A stretch of 64,000 nucleotides of DNA from Eonycteris spelaea (taxonomy: Eukaryota; Chordata; Mammalia; Chiroptera; Pteropodidae), in the NCBI GenBank assembly GCA_003508835.1, contig PUFA01000568.1, positions 62,001-126,000 of the forward strand, read 5' to 3'. Made by a program: the position numbers and the translations under genes. The notes under the pieces are model-generated. The model worked only from the letters and a program-made list of their open reading frames with translations. It was not told where the DNA came from and searched no databases. Shown piece by piece: positions 33,931 to 45,765 of the stretch. The first letter of the stretch is position 1, and every line of letters starts with the position of its first letter.

Positions 33931-35450
33931 CACTACATTAAGATTTTCATATAAAACTTCAAATCAAGCAAGCTGCTAAATATGTGCTAAAGACAGATGT
34001 ACAATGGAAAATCACATAAAACAAGTGTCCATGAAAAAACCTAAGAAACACCAACATTTTTTTCTTAATATATCCAATTTTCTTTTGAGAGAATGGTTTC
34101 TATAAAAATATTCTCTATATGCAAATTTGGAGCACACCATGGCCAGAAAGCTGCAGGTTTTGTGTCTAGGTCAGAAGCAAATTAAAAAATAAAAACAACA
34201 AAATAATAAAAATAAAGCAAAACCAACAGAAAAAACTTTCTTAAAACTTGCATTAATCATTTTTTTTAAAAAGGCAGAGATCTCTAACTTTAAGTTACTT
34301 ATTCTGTCATATTAAGTTTTGGTGCAGTGTAGCCAGAGCTGCTGACTTTCAGCCAGGTTGGGAGCATATTGAAAAAAATACATAAACCAAATCAAACCAA
34401 TGCAGACAAACAACCCTCCCCTCCAAATTAAAAGAAAAACAATTAAAACATAGTTCTAACACGTGCATTAATGCTTTAATTTTAAAAATCTTTAAATTTA
34501 AAGATACTATATCATTTGTATGAAATTTTGGAGTATAATATAGGTAGAAATCTGCTGAATTTGTGTCTAGGTCAGGACCGAACTGGAAAAACAAGCAAAC
34601 AAACATAAAGCGACCCCTTACAAAACCAGAGAAAAAAAGCACAAAAATTTTAGAACTCATATTTTTTAAAGCATTTTAAAAATTGCAAAATGGTATAAAT
34701 TTAATGTGATGCTTTGATCAAAATGCAGCTAGGAGGCTGCAATGCTGCCACCCAGTTCAGGGGCAATTAAAATCAGTATTTAAAAGTATACAAAAGAAGA
34801 GAAAATTCTTTTTATAACTCACTTTTATAACTCACTTAAATAACAAAAAATTAAAAACTCATTTTTTGGATAAGTATAGATTTAGAATATTAAGACTTGT
34901 AAATAAAAGTTACGGATACAATGTAGCTTGAAAGCTCACCTATTGTGCTCATGTCAGAAGTGGAAGTAATTTCCCTTCCATATACACCATACACACACAA
35001 TTAAAACACTGCAGGACAACCAAAATATTCTTAAAATGTACATTAATCAATTTTAAAAATATCTGGATGGTATGGCAACTTAAAAGTGCTAAGACTTTTA
35101 AAGTAAAACTTCCAGTAACTATGGTTCCTGTAAGCTGCTGAACTTGTGCCAAGGAGTAAAAAAAAAAATTTAAACCATTGAACAACAACAAAAAAATATA
35201 AAAAAAATAAAGCAATAAGCAAATTCTTAAAACTGTAATTAACTTTTTATTTTTTCTGATGATATGTAGATTTAACATTCTAAGATTTTTAAGTAAAAAT
35301 CCATGAGCATAATGTAACTTTAAAACTGCTCAATCTGTGCCTGGGTTAGAAAATAATTGGAAAAAATGCTAAAACAATAGAATAATAATAAAAATTAATT
35401 CTCAAAAACTATGTTACTTTTTCCACATTACCTGAAGTCCTAAAAATAAT
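33930..35450 (+). repeat. Degenerate tandem array, ~196-bp period, about 8 units
   Basis: A core resembling CTGCTGAATTTGTGTCTAGG recurs at about 33973, 34151, 34339, 34552, 34737, 34933, 35135 and 35326, giving spacings of 178, 188, 213, 185, 196, 202 and 191 bp. Each unit then has an A-rich block, a TTCTTAAAACTTGCATTAAT-like block, TTTTTAAAAA, a TAGATTTAACATTCTAAGA-like block, and AAGTAAAA followed by an ATAATGTAGCTT-like word before the next core. Units are strongly diverged, so the array is old. A truncated ninth core may lie near 35464. I know of no named family with this unit. Confidence 0.8.
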
Positions 35451-37790
35451 CATGTATTATGTTGTTTTGTGCAAACAGGTCATAAATAGAATTTATAAGA
35501 CATTAGGTTCAGTTAGATGAAATTAGGTTAAGTTAGGTTAAATTCAGTTGTTAGGTTATACTTTAAGATCAAATTACTAATTAAAGTATGGATAATCTTT
35601 TTGTTTTTTTGATATCATTTTTATCCCATTTCTTGTAAGTTTAAATTATATGTGAACTTTCGTTTGTGGCCTTGGCTATCAAAATTATGAAATTTTAAGG
35701 TGATGACACTAAAAGATTTAATGGGATGCGTTAACCAAGCTGACATAAAATTTATCAACAAACCAGATTCTTTTTGTGTAGTTCTCATATTTAGTTTTGT
35801 TTAATTTTCCATATTTCAATTTATTTTAATTAATTTCCATTTTATAGTTACTATAACTTGCTAATAATAAAAACTTTCATCATATGAACAATGTAACCAA
35901 TAAAATTTAATGTATAACTGAATGTAAAATTGACTTTTACTTTACATTTAAAAGCCAAAGCAATCATTCAGCTATAATTGCAACTTGGATTTTAAATGCT
36001 TATTAAATGTAATAAAATATATCTGGATTATCTAGCAGTTATACTTTGGTCAGCTATTTATTCAACTTTGCCTTTTTTGTGAGCACCCAGAAGCATCTTT
36101 TCTTTATCTCTCCTCTATCTTTAAAGAAAGCACTTATTACAGTATATTTGATCTCCAATCAATTCCTCTAGATTGCAAATGGTAAACCCCTCAGTGCCTT
36201 CTCAGGGATCAAGCTGAAAGATTAACTGTCCCCTTCTCTGATTTGTCCAAATTGGCTTTGATTTACTTGGGATTTCTTGCCAAGCTGACTCAAATTTGAT
36301 TTCTTGGATTTGATGAAACACACTAAGATAACCAGGAAGTCTGGGGAAAGTCAGGGCAAACAAACCATCTGACAACAGTGAGATGATTTTGAAGCTAAGT
36401 GGGTGACCGATCAATAACTGTAGCAGGTGTTGGGTCTCAGAATGGTAGCACAAGGAATTCCTCATGCCTTATCATCCTCATACCTTCTAACTCTCAGGGA
36501 AAGCAATATCGGCATCTCATAAACCATATTGTGTATTTGTTCCCCATTAGATAACAGCAAACGCTGCCTTTTCTAAAGTCATGACCAGCATGATCAACCC
36601 TAGGCTATGTTTAAAATTATAGGAACTTCGTCATTTGTGACCTAGGCCAGGCCCTCAAAAAAAAAAAATGGGGACAGATATTGTTTCACATACCTATTAA
36701 CCTTCTTCCACCTCTATCTCTACTCCCAGGCTCCTGCATCTTATATTTGCTATTGTTTCCCAAACTTTCTACCTGTCTTTTATGTGGCCCTTTCCAACAT
36801 CTACAGAAATACTGCTTCTTATGGATCAAAAACAATATATAAACCTCTGTCAAGACAGTGACAGGTTGAATAGATTTACACTGAGATGTGAATGATTGAT
36901 CACTCCACCCATCACTTTTAATCCCCCCTTTGTTGTTTGCATCTTAGAAAAGGAGTTTAGTTAGTTCATATAATTGAAACAGGGTTGGGATGGGGAGACA
37001 TGACTCTCCCAGTATATGGTGTATCATCTTTTGAGCCTCAGCCTCTCTCACCTCATGGTAGGGCCTCTGCACTGCAACTCTCTTGTCCCACTCTCTTAAT
37101 ATTACCCTGTGTATCATTGAGTCCAAAACATACACTCCCTTTCTGCAGATAGTCCCTTTCTAAAACTCTGTGGTGACTGAGAACCTGTGTTCCCATTTAA
37201 GATAGGCTTGGATTCTTTCACCCAAATATCTCCTAATCCTGGTGGACTTGGTGAAATGGTTCTTAAAATATGGAGTAGTTTGTTGCAACAAAGAAACCAA
37301 AGCAGAGACTACTGAGTAAAAATTTCCTCTGTATCCATATTTTTAAAGAACTATGTACTTCTCACTGCATTACTTCTTTCCCCGTCTGAGTGTGAATGAA
37401 GCTCTCCTCTTCTAAACATCCAGAGAGGTATAGAATCCAGGATCATAGAGGAATAGAGCCAATGCAAAGCCTAAAATGTGACAGTAAGGAAAGCCAGACA
37501 GGCTCTAAGATCAGGGTGACTTGTGTGGCCCTGGTAGCTAGCTTTCATTCCTACTTATCATGAAAGAGCTCAAAACATATAAATTAGATTGTTACAAAGA
37601 TCTCTCACCCCTCCCATTGCTAGTCCAGGGCAAACTGCTCAACTTATTACTTTTCTCACTCAAGCTGGTGGAATCAAGGCCAAAACTATGGGTCACATTC
37701 TTCAGTTGGGCTCCTGAGATTTCTGAACTAGCCCGAGTTCAAGGTAGTTTGAGGTTTTTCAAAAACTGTTTGTGAGAATTTTTAGGGAGC
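35451..37790. other. Single-copy DNA downstream of LPAR4
   Basis: No gene recognised. At 35497-35563 the words TTAGGTT and GTTAGGTTA are iterated. From 36050 on the base composition is more balanced, with short ORFs (36202-36465 - and 36944-37135 -) that carry no recognisable domain. Confidence 0.5.
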
Positions 37791-37794
37791 CAGA

Positions 37795-38030
37795 ATTTAT
37801 TTATTTTCTTGAATTCAACAAATTTTTTGAACACAAATTATGTGCCAGATATTCTTCTAGGCACTAAGAATGCAGTGGTGACAACAACAGATAAAACGCT
37901 GTTTTGTTTTAAAGTCAGAACAGGCAAAGCTAAAAATAAATGAATAAACAAGTTAAAATGTAATATGACAGGTGATAACAAGTCCTATAGAGAAAAATGG
38001 ATCAATGTAAAGGGGAACATGTACCTAAAA
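37795..38030 (-). mobile_element. L2 LINE 3' remnant
   Basis: Antisense L2 3' end: AATTATGTGCCAGATATTC, TTCTAGGCACTAAGAATGC, AGTGGTGACAACAACAGAT, then AAATAAATGAATAAACAAG. Confidence 0.7.
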
Positions 38031-38149
38031 CCGAATCTCAGGATCAACAGCATGACTGGATTAAAACTTTGAAGATCAGAAGCATTGAAAAGAGGAGGAT
38101 GCCTCTGTCTAAATACATAAAATTATGTTAATTAAGTGCTTATTAATAA

Positions 38150-38375
38150 TGTTGATATGGATGGAGTGCTTACTAAGTGCCAGATACTGTACTAAGAACT
38201 TTACATGTATTATTTCTTACCAATACTAAGAAATTTTATGATTAACCGCATTCTATAGATAAGAAAACTGAGGCTTAACAAGCCAAAGACACTTAAAATA
38301 GTCATAGAGCTAATAAGTGGCAGTCTGATTTGATCCTAGTTCTGTATGTCACTAAAGTCTGTGTTCTTAACCAGC
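38150..38375 (-). mobile_element. MIR SINE
   Basis: Antisense MIR: GCTTACTAAGTGCCAGATAC, GATAAGAAAACTGAGGCTTA, then CTAATAAGTGGCAGTCTG and GTGTTCTTAACCAGCACTGC. Confidence 0.85.
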
Positions 38376-38619
38376 ACTGCTTTGTCCATCCAGGACTATT
38401 GAGTCTTAAGCACAAGAAACACATTTTTAATGGTGGAACTTCAGCCATTATGAAGAAGAGGGAGACTTTGGGAATAAGGGATTCTTTTGTTCCTTTGAAA
38501 ACATTCCACAAAAGTGTCTGCCTACTCCACTTATACATGAGACCAGAGTTTGAATAAATTATATTAACGAATACATTTCAAATGCTCCAAATGTGTCAGA
38601 AATTAGCACTCAAAATCCT

Positions 38620-38755
38620 ATGACCTCATTTTCGAGATGACAAAACTGAGGCTTAGAGAGCCTAAATAACTTGCCCAAAGGCATAAAACCAATCAATGGC
38701 AGAATCAAATTTTGCATACAGGCTGTCTGATTCTAAGCCCCCAGTCAGCTACCCT
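38620..38755 (-). mobile_element. MIR SINE, partial
   Basis: Antisense MIR core: GACAAAACTGAGGCTTAGAG, AATAACTTGCCCAAAGGC, then a degraded head complement. Confidence 0.8.
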
Positions 38756-38784
38756 GAGATTTTCTCTAATATATAAACAACTAA

Positions 38785-38960
38785 TATTTATCAAATGCTT
38801 ACTATGTGTTAGGCATTATGCTTTGTATATAGTATCTCTTTTAATCTTCACAACAGTTTTATGAGGTAGGTACTCTTATTATCTCTTTAACAAGCAAAGG
38901 AACTTGGAGACACAAAGAGTTAAGGAACTTGCCCAAAGTCTCCTAGTTGGTAAGTGAGTA
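38785..38960 (-). mobile_element. MIR SINE
   Basis: Antisense MIR: AATGCTTACTATGTGTTAGG, TCTTCACAACAGTTTTATGA, GGTAGGTACTCTTATTATCT, then AAGGAACTTGCCCAAAGTCT. Confidence 0.85.
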
Positions 38961-38964
38961 TTTA

Positions 38965-39235
38965 TGAAATCCAATGTCTAGCCATGATAAGGCCCACAAG
39001 ATCATGCCTTTTTCTGTTGCTCAACCTCATCTCTTACTACTCTCTCCTTTACACTTAAATCTCAGGTACATTGGTTTTATTTCTTATTAAAATGGAGCTA
39101 TTCTTGTCTTAGGGCATTTCCCTTTGCTGTAAAATTTAAGTTCCACGAAGGCAGCAATCATGTCTTTTCCAGTATAGTATCTAGGATATAGTAGACATTC
39201 AAGTAATAATTGTTGAATGAATCAAAGTGGAAGAT
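38965..39235 (+). mobile_element. L2 LINE 3' part (sense)
   Basis: L2 text in sense: GATAAGGCCCACAAGATCAT, CTTACTACTCTCTCCTTTAC, TTAGGGCATTTCCCTTTGCT, AGGCAGCAATCATGTCTTTT and the terminus GTTGAATGAATC. Confidence 0.75.
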
Positions 39236-39470
39236 CTCAGAAGGAAAAGGTCTGTATGATTTTAAAGCTCTGCTCCATGCTCTACTGAGTGTTAATTATC
39301 CTTTGAACCTTTCATTTTTCCCAAAGTGCAAAATCTTTTCTCATTGCTTTGTGCTGATTTTCGTCAGAAACTGACATGGAAGAGCAAAACATTTTCATTG
39401 TAAAATGCAACTGGCAAAGTACATGCCTAATTTTCTAAGAGGCTATTTTCATTACCCTATTTTGTCCCCC
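39236..39470. other. Single-copy DNA
   Basis: No gene or recognised repeat; ends in a C-rich run at 39467-39476 next to the L1 3' end. Confidence 0.4.
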
Positions 39471-41800
39471 CCCCTCAGCTTTATTGAAATATAATAGACA
39501 ATTAGTTGCTTGTATTTACATTGTACAATTCAATGATTTTTTTCCCATTATAGTTGGCGTAAAATAATATATTAGTTTCGGTTGTACAGCATAGTGGTTA
39601 AAGATCTATATAATTCACAAAGTGATCACCCAGTAAATCTAGTACCCCTCTGCCCTTATATATTTATTATAACATTGTTAACTATTTTCCTTATGCTACA
39701 TTTTATATTTATATTTCTGTGTCTATTTTGTAATTGTCCATTTGTATTTCATAATCCTGTTGCCTTTTTTGCCATTCCCCAAACCCCCTCTCATCTAGTA
39801 GCCTTCAAAATACTCTCTGTACCTATGGAGTTTATTTTAATTGTTGTTGTTGTTTATTTCATTCTTTAGATTCCACATGTATGAGAAATCATGTAATATT
39901 TGTCTTTCTCTATCTGACTTATTTCATTCAGTGCAATACCCTCTAAGCCCATCAAGGCAATATCTTTTTCCACTCCCTTCCTTTTAGTCTGTGTATGTCT
40001 TTTAGTCTGAGGTGAGTCTCTTGTAGGTAGCATATGTAGGCATCTTGTTTTATTATCCATTCAGCCACTCTATCTTTTCATTAGAGCATAGTTCTTTTGT
40101 ATTTGAGGTACTTGTTTATACGAATGTAGCTATCACCATTATTCCTGTTTTTGATACATGTCTTTCTTCTTAAAGAAGTTCCTCCAACATTTCCTGTAAT
40201 ACTGGTTTGGCGTTGATAAATTCCTTTAGTTTATATTTGTCTGGGAAGCTCTTAATCTGTCCTTCAACTCTAAAGGATAGCTTTCCTGGATAAAGTATTC
40301 TTGGTTGTACATCCTGGGTTTTCGCCAAATCAAATATTTTGTACCAAACCCTTCTGTCCTACATAGTTTCTTTTGAGAAATCAGCCGCCAGTCTTATGGG
40401 TGCTTTTCTCTTGCTGCTTTAAAAATTATCTCGGTGTATTTAACCTTTGGCCTTTTAATTATGATGTGTCTTGATGTGAGCCTCTTTGGGTTCCTCTTTC
40501 TTGGGATGCTCTGAGCTTCCTAAATTTGTATGTCCATTTCCATCACCAGGTGAGGGAAGTTTTTCTTCATTATTTCTTTTAATAGCTCTTAAACTTTTTG
40601 TTCTCCTTCAGAAACCCCTATGACACGAATATTTTTACATTTAATTGTGTCCCATAGGCTCCTTAAATTGTTATCATAGTATTGGCTTATTTTTTCTTGC
40701 TGTCCTTGGCTTCCCCATCCTCTATATTGGTGGTTCAATCCTCTTCTTCATCCACTCTGCTGATTGCCTCTAAGATACTTTTCATCTCAGATAATGTGTT
40801 CTTCATTTCTCACTGGTTCCCTTTATAATTTTCATTTTCATTTTTTAATGTTTTTTTATCTCTCTGTTAAAGTTCTCACTGACTTCATCTACACTTCCCC
40901 TAAGTTCATTGAACATCTTTATAACCAGTGTTTTGAACTCTGCATCTGCTAGATTGCTTGACTCCATTATTCCTGGATCTCTGTTCTGTTTTCTCATATG
41001 ATTTCTGCTTCTTTATCTTCCCATTTTGGCTGCCCTTCTGTGTTTGTTTCTATGTACTAAGCAAAGCTCCTAAGTTACCTGTTCTTATTAGTGTGGCTTT
41101 GTGTAGTAGATGTCCAGAGGCACAGTCCTGAGAGGGGTTCAGCTGCAGGCCAAGTTTAGCCCCAGCCTGTGCCCCTCCAGGGCCAGCTGTTAAGATTCAG
41201 CAAGTAATCCACAGATGATGTGCTTATAGTTGCCATGAGAAACTGCATGAGAAACCGAGGCTAGCTGATACCAGTGTGAGTCTTGGAGTTGGCTCAAGGA
41301 GCACTGGACTCACAGAGGACACAACTGGGTATGGCTTTGGTGGGACCGTGAGTTTGAGGAGGCAGAGTTTCAAGGAATTCTCTGGTTGCAGTGACCTATT
41401 ACATCTTAGCTATGGTGGCCCCGAGTCCGCCTGCTGGGAGTGGGGAGGGCTCAACAGAGGAACAATGGATACCACCAGCACTTCTGCCCATGAGAAAGGC
41501 TCACCTCCATCCTTGCTCAAACAACTCAGTGTCCCCCTGTAAGTCCCTGGTGCCACCAACCCCAAGCAGCTGACCCAGTGATGGTGCTCAGAGTGAGCAG
41601 GTTGTCACACAAAAGTTTGCTAGTGGCTATGGCCCCTTTAAGAAGCGTCTGCAGCTACTAGCTGCTGCAGCCTCTATCCCACTCAGCCATGGGGACCGAG
41701 AAGCTTATCTTCTTTGATCCCTCCTACTTTCTACCATTGCAGGATGATTTTTTATTTCTCTTCCTAGTTGTAGTGATTCTGTTCATCTAGATCCCAGGTA
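39471..41800 (-). mobile_element. ORF2-deleted L1, type 2, copy A
   Basis: Antisense. Right to left: GC-richer 5' UTR (41800-41060), ORF1 region (about 41050-40170), a short ORF2 endonuclease N-terminal stub (40170-39965), then directly the 3' UTR (39960-39471). The junction lies in CCCATCAAGGCAATATCTTT near 39948-39967; in an intact L1 these halves are separated by nearly all of ORF2. The same junction is in the copy at 62459-64000, which is about 90% similar by eye. ORF1 carries stops; a 25-bp gap relative to that copy lies near 40405. Confidence 0.8.
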
Positions 41801-42061
41801 ACTTTGCTTGCTGTTTGCTCCAAATTTCTGTCACAACTTTGATTTCATCACAAGAACAATGAACAAAGCCTCTATCATCTGCACCATATTTTCTCCAATC
41901 TCTAACCTATATCTTTTTACTTTTGAGTTTTTGTTTTCGTTTTTGTTTGTTTGTTTGTGTGTTTGTTTGCAGAATGTAGGGGTTCCCACATAGCTTTCCA
42001 AATAATCAAGGAATTGCTCAGAAGGAGACAAATCTTGAGTTTGTTTAAAAACCTTAAGCTA
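41801..42061. other. Single-copy DNA with (TTTG)n
   Basis: Possibly the outermost 5' UTR of the L1 to the left. A TTTG/TTTGTG microsatellite lies at 41933-41968. No gene. Confidence 0.4.
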
Positions 42062-42098
42062 GGCTATGGCCATGCCGCCCTGAACAAGCCCGATGCCA

Positions 42099-42133
<35 letters not shown>

Positions 42134-42314
42134 TAGTACTAAGATGGGAGACCACCTAGGAAGACCAGGTGCTGTAGGTGTAAAAAAAATTTAAAAAATA
42201 AGGGATTGTAAGCTGACAAGTTCCTTGCAATCTTTGAGATCAACCAAGGGTTGCCTTGCCTAAAATAAATAAGTAAATAATAAATAAATAAATAAACAAA
42301 TAAATAAATAAAAT
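42062..42314 (+). mobile_element. 5S rRNA-derived SINE (fruit-bat MEG-R type)
   Basis: The first ~120 bp (42062-42182) follow 5S rRNA along its whole length: GGCTATGGCCATGCCGCCCT, GAAGCTAAGCAG (A box), GCCTGGTTAGTACTAAGAT, GGGAGACCACC (C box) and GGTGCTGTAGGTG. Thus the internal Pol III promoter is largely kept. A non-5S body of about 80 bp and a (TAAA)n tail (42264-42313) follow, which marks it as a SINE, not a 5S gene. It is flanked by ACCTTAAGCTA (42051-42061) and ACTTTGAGCTA (42315-42325), a 9/11 target-site duplication. SINEs of this build are known from fruit bats; family naming is from memory. Confidence 0.85.
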
Positions 42315-42325
42315 ACTTTGAGCTA

Positions 42326-43890
42326 TATTCAAATCCTATGTAAATAACTCCACCTTCCATTTTGCAGTTTCCTCTCATCTAATTTGTTCTTTCTGGCACT
42401 CACTGGAATTTCTGAGTTTTACATTAGACTAGAGCCTTAAGCCCATATGGCATGTAACATAGCACATACAGTTGACTACAAAAAAGTATCTTGTTACTTG
42501 TGATTCTGAACAATCTTCCATTACTTTCAGTGCACATCCCCCTGGTTGATTTTTCAGTCAATTTCTTTACTAGAAACCACTGTCTAGCCATTTACAGGAC
42601 ATGTTTTTACTAAAGAAATGAAAAGAGAAGGAAAACTGCTATGTGATTGGATGTCATCCAGGAGGTGCATACATAGCTTTAACTGTAATGGAGTATAATG
42701 GCAGCCTTTTTCTAGGAGGATCTGGGGCCAATGCTCACAGTTTTCTGTTTACAGATTTGCTTGGAGTAGTCTGGGCTAGCTTTTCAAATAAAATGTACTG
42801 CTAACATCATCTGCCAAGATGCTAACTGAAAAGATCCATTATTTTTTATATTTAATACATTATAAATTATATGGGAATTGTGTTGACCGACACGGACATC
42901 TGGGAGGATGTTCAGTTTTTTTTCCTAGGTCAGGTAGACTGAGTGAGTGCCTGTTTGTTCATCAATGACCAATTATGCATTCATAGAAAAAGGTCTCTTC
43001 TCAGCTGCTGGTCAGCTAACCTCAGAGGAACTGGGATGGCTGGGTTTGAAGGATGGAATGCAAGTGAGCAGTGGCCAGTTGGAATTCATATGGAAAACGT
43101 ATAGTTGCCTATTCCCTAACAGAGTTGAATTGTGAGCTGGCCTGTCCTTGAAGGGCAAACAAATCCCATCTTGGTTAAGCAGTGCTAAATGTGTTTTCAA
43201 AGCCTTTTCCCGCCTTCCATATTGGCTGTCTCTGCCTTTACTTTTTAACATTGACTGGGAGTTATTTTTGTTGATGTCTCCCAAATTCGCCAACAAATGA
43301 GAGAAATTAAAATTGCGAAACCAGTGGTGGTGTCTGGTTAGTCATGAAGATTTTTATTTCATTAATAATTCACCTGTTTGTTCCCTGCTAAAACACTTGC
43401 AGTTATGTTTCAGTCCACAGATTTGGTTTGTTCTGGGCCATTTTTGGCTTCATATTTAGGTCTTAATATGAGGAGTGCTTGACACATCTCCCCCTAAAGC
43501 AAGGCATACCTAAGGATTAGCTGTACTCACAAGCTGAGATGGATTTTCAATGAGTTGTTCATTTTGTCTTTCCTGGCTCCTGTGACAAATGGCATGCCTC
43601 TGCTAGACAGTGAGATGGAGTGGAGGCTATAATGGGGAGAAAAAGTGTGAATGAGAAAAACCCTTTATTAAGTTGAAAAACAGGACATAACAATTAAGGC
43701 TAGTCAAAAATGGCCATTGTTATTGAATTAACAGATGAATTAAAAAACAATGAAATTAATATTTTTAATAAATTCAGAGTTCAAAAGCATAGAAACTATT
43801 TTGATGAATATAATTGTTTTGGCTGATTAAAAAAAAAAAAACCTCAAACCAGCATTTAACAATCAATGTCAATCTTTTTAAGCTCTAAAT
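42326..43890. other. Single-copy DNA
   Basis: No gene recognised. ORFs at 42947-43135 + and 43012-43296 - lack any family signature. Confidence 0.5.
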
Positions 43891-43958
43891 TAAGCATTGC
43901 ACTCAAGAAGTCCTTGCTGCAATTTTTGCTCCTGCACATGGAGCTTTCTGTGTGAATG

Positions 43959-43987
43959 GTGTGTGTGTGTGTGTGTGTGTGTGTGTG

Positions 43988-44043
<56 letters not shown>
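43959..44043. repeat. Compound (GT)n-(TA)n microsatellite
   Basis: About 16 GT units (43959-43992, one interruption) pass into about 25 TA units (43993-44043). Confidence 0.97.
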
Positions 44044-44045
<2 letters not shown>

Positions 44046-45270
44046 TCATATAGACATACACCTCATATTTGTATCTACATGTGGGTATCTATATTATATG
44101 TTTCTTTTAAAACTCATGTTTTGTGAGTCAGTAATGATATTTTAAAATGGTGGTTGCTATTGGTAGTGCAATTTCAGCCACCTGATGCTCACAAATAATA
44201 GGAATTCTAAGTTCCACTTTTATGGAAAAAAATGATGTGAGGGTAGATTTATTTCAACAGGGTAATTTCTGTTGATTTCTAGAGAAACAGAATATCATAT
44301 GAGCTGACAAAATGGAAGTCAATAACAGGATGGAATGTCTTCCAATCCAACTCCCCCAAAATATTTATTTTTTTTAAAAAAAAAACATAGCTATTTATTA
44401 TTTATGTATTATTTATAATTATCATTTAAATCCAAGTTTGACTGTCACTTCCTCTAGTTTTGTCTTTCTTATTATCATCAGGCAGAATTAGCTGGCTGTT
44501 TTCTACTCTTGGCTACCTTAAGATCTTGTATGTAACTTTATTTTCCTGTCTGTCACATTATATTATAATCTGTCTACCTCTATGTCTGTTTCTTTTTATA
44601 ACACAGTTACCTCTGTGGCACCATTTACCTAGCAAATAGTAGGTTCTCATTGAATGCTTGCTGTGTGAAAGAATGACTGGGAAGGTGCCACATTATACAT
44701 ATTGCAAAGAACTCTAGGTATAGTAATCACAATTTATGAATCAATCATCAGGTCCTATGGCCCATTAAATGACTTTTATGCTACTTTTAGGTATGAGTGA
44801 CAAAAGTAAGAGATGTATTTTGAAAAACAAAGTATTACAATTGCCAGGACTTTTCAGTGATATATGAAGACATAAGACATAGGATACAATATTTGAAATT
44901 GGGTGTCTTGGAAAAACTGATGTGTATGATTGTCATAGCTACAAGATCTCAAGAATCCTTGATTAAAGAATTTGCAGTTTATCTGATAACTGATAACAAC
45001 TCTACTGTAGTAAGGAGAAGGTTGGTGGTCCTGATCTCTGAAAGAAGGGTAGTGCACTAGAGATACTTTAGACACAGACTGTGGAACATGTAAATAAATG
45101 GAGTGACCTCAAATGACTTAATTTCACTTTTTGGAATATTTTTACACAGAAAGAACAAAATACATTATTTTCAGTATTTACATATAGTCTAGTACCTTTT
45201 GCAGGAACCCAATCTATTTTCACCAATCAGACTACCACAGTCTTCTGTGGATGAGAGAGGAGAAGAGGTA
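44044..45270. other. Single-copy DNA, possible L2 scrap
   Basis: A sense L2/MIR-like 3' scrap lies at about 44600-44680 (TAGTAGGTTCTCATTGAATG). ORF-like stretches on both strands at 44854-45075 overlap each other and are not convincing genes. Confidence 0.45.
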
Positions 45271-45274
45271 TGTG

Positions 45275-45440
45275 TTTATTAAGTACCTATTTATTTTTTC
45301 AGTACTAGTCTAAGACTTTAACATATATATTATCTCATTTAATCCTACAACCTTTCTGTGAGGCAGGTATAATCACATTTTTAAAGTTGACCAAATTAAG
45401 GTTAGAGAGGGGTGTAGTTGAAATTCAAACCCACTCTGAA
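45275..45440 (-). mobile_element. MIR SINE
   Basis: Antisense MIR: TATTATCTCATTTAATCCTA, CAACCTTTCTGTGAGGCAGG, then AAGGTTAGAGAGG. Confidence 0.75.
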
Positions 45441-45551
45441 AGAGTCCAGAAAAGTAGAGGTGGATTTCAAAGACAGATTTATATCACTTTAAAATTTAAA
45501 ATCTTTCCATTGCACTTTTGTGACTACTAAACAAATTAAATTAATACAAGT

Positions 45552-45572
45552 CTATATATATATATATATATA
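45552..45572. repeat. Short (TA)n repeat
   Basis: About ten TA units. Confidence 0.9.
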
Positions 45573-45579
45573 AGGGAAT

Positions 45580-45765
45580 GTAACTACCATATATTAAACA
45601 CTGTGATAGGAATTGCCATATACCATACTTAATCCTCTTAACAATTTCTTAAAACAACCCTCCAAAATAGGTATAATTTTCCAGATAGAAAAACTGAAGT
45701 TCAGAAAAGTTAAATAACTTGCCTAAAACACATAGGTAGTGCACGATAGCTTAAAACTTGTACAG
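45580..45765 (-). mobile_element. MIR SINE
   Basis: Antisense MIR: ACTTAATCCTCTTAACAAT, GAAAAACTGAAGTTCAGAAA, AGTTAAATAACTTGCCTAAA. Confidence 0.8.

Noticed and set aside
33930..35450. CRISPR-like array
   Set aside because: The repeat unit is ~196 bp, degenerate throughout, with no short conserved repeat and unique spacers; the DNA is mammalian.
42062..42182. Functional 5S rRNA gene
   Set aside because: Several substitutions, no T-run terminator right after the 5S part, plus an appended body, A-rich tail and target duplication: it is a SINE.
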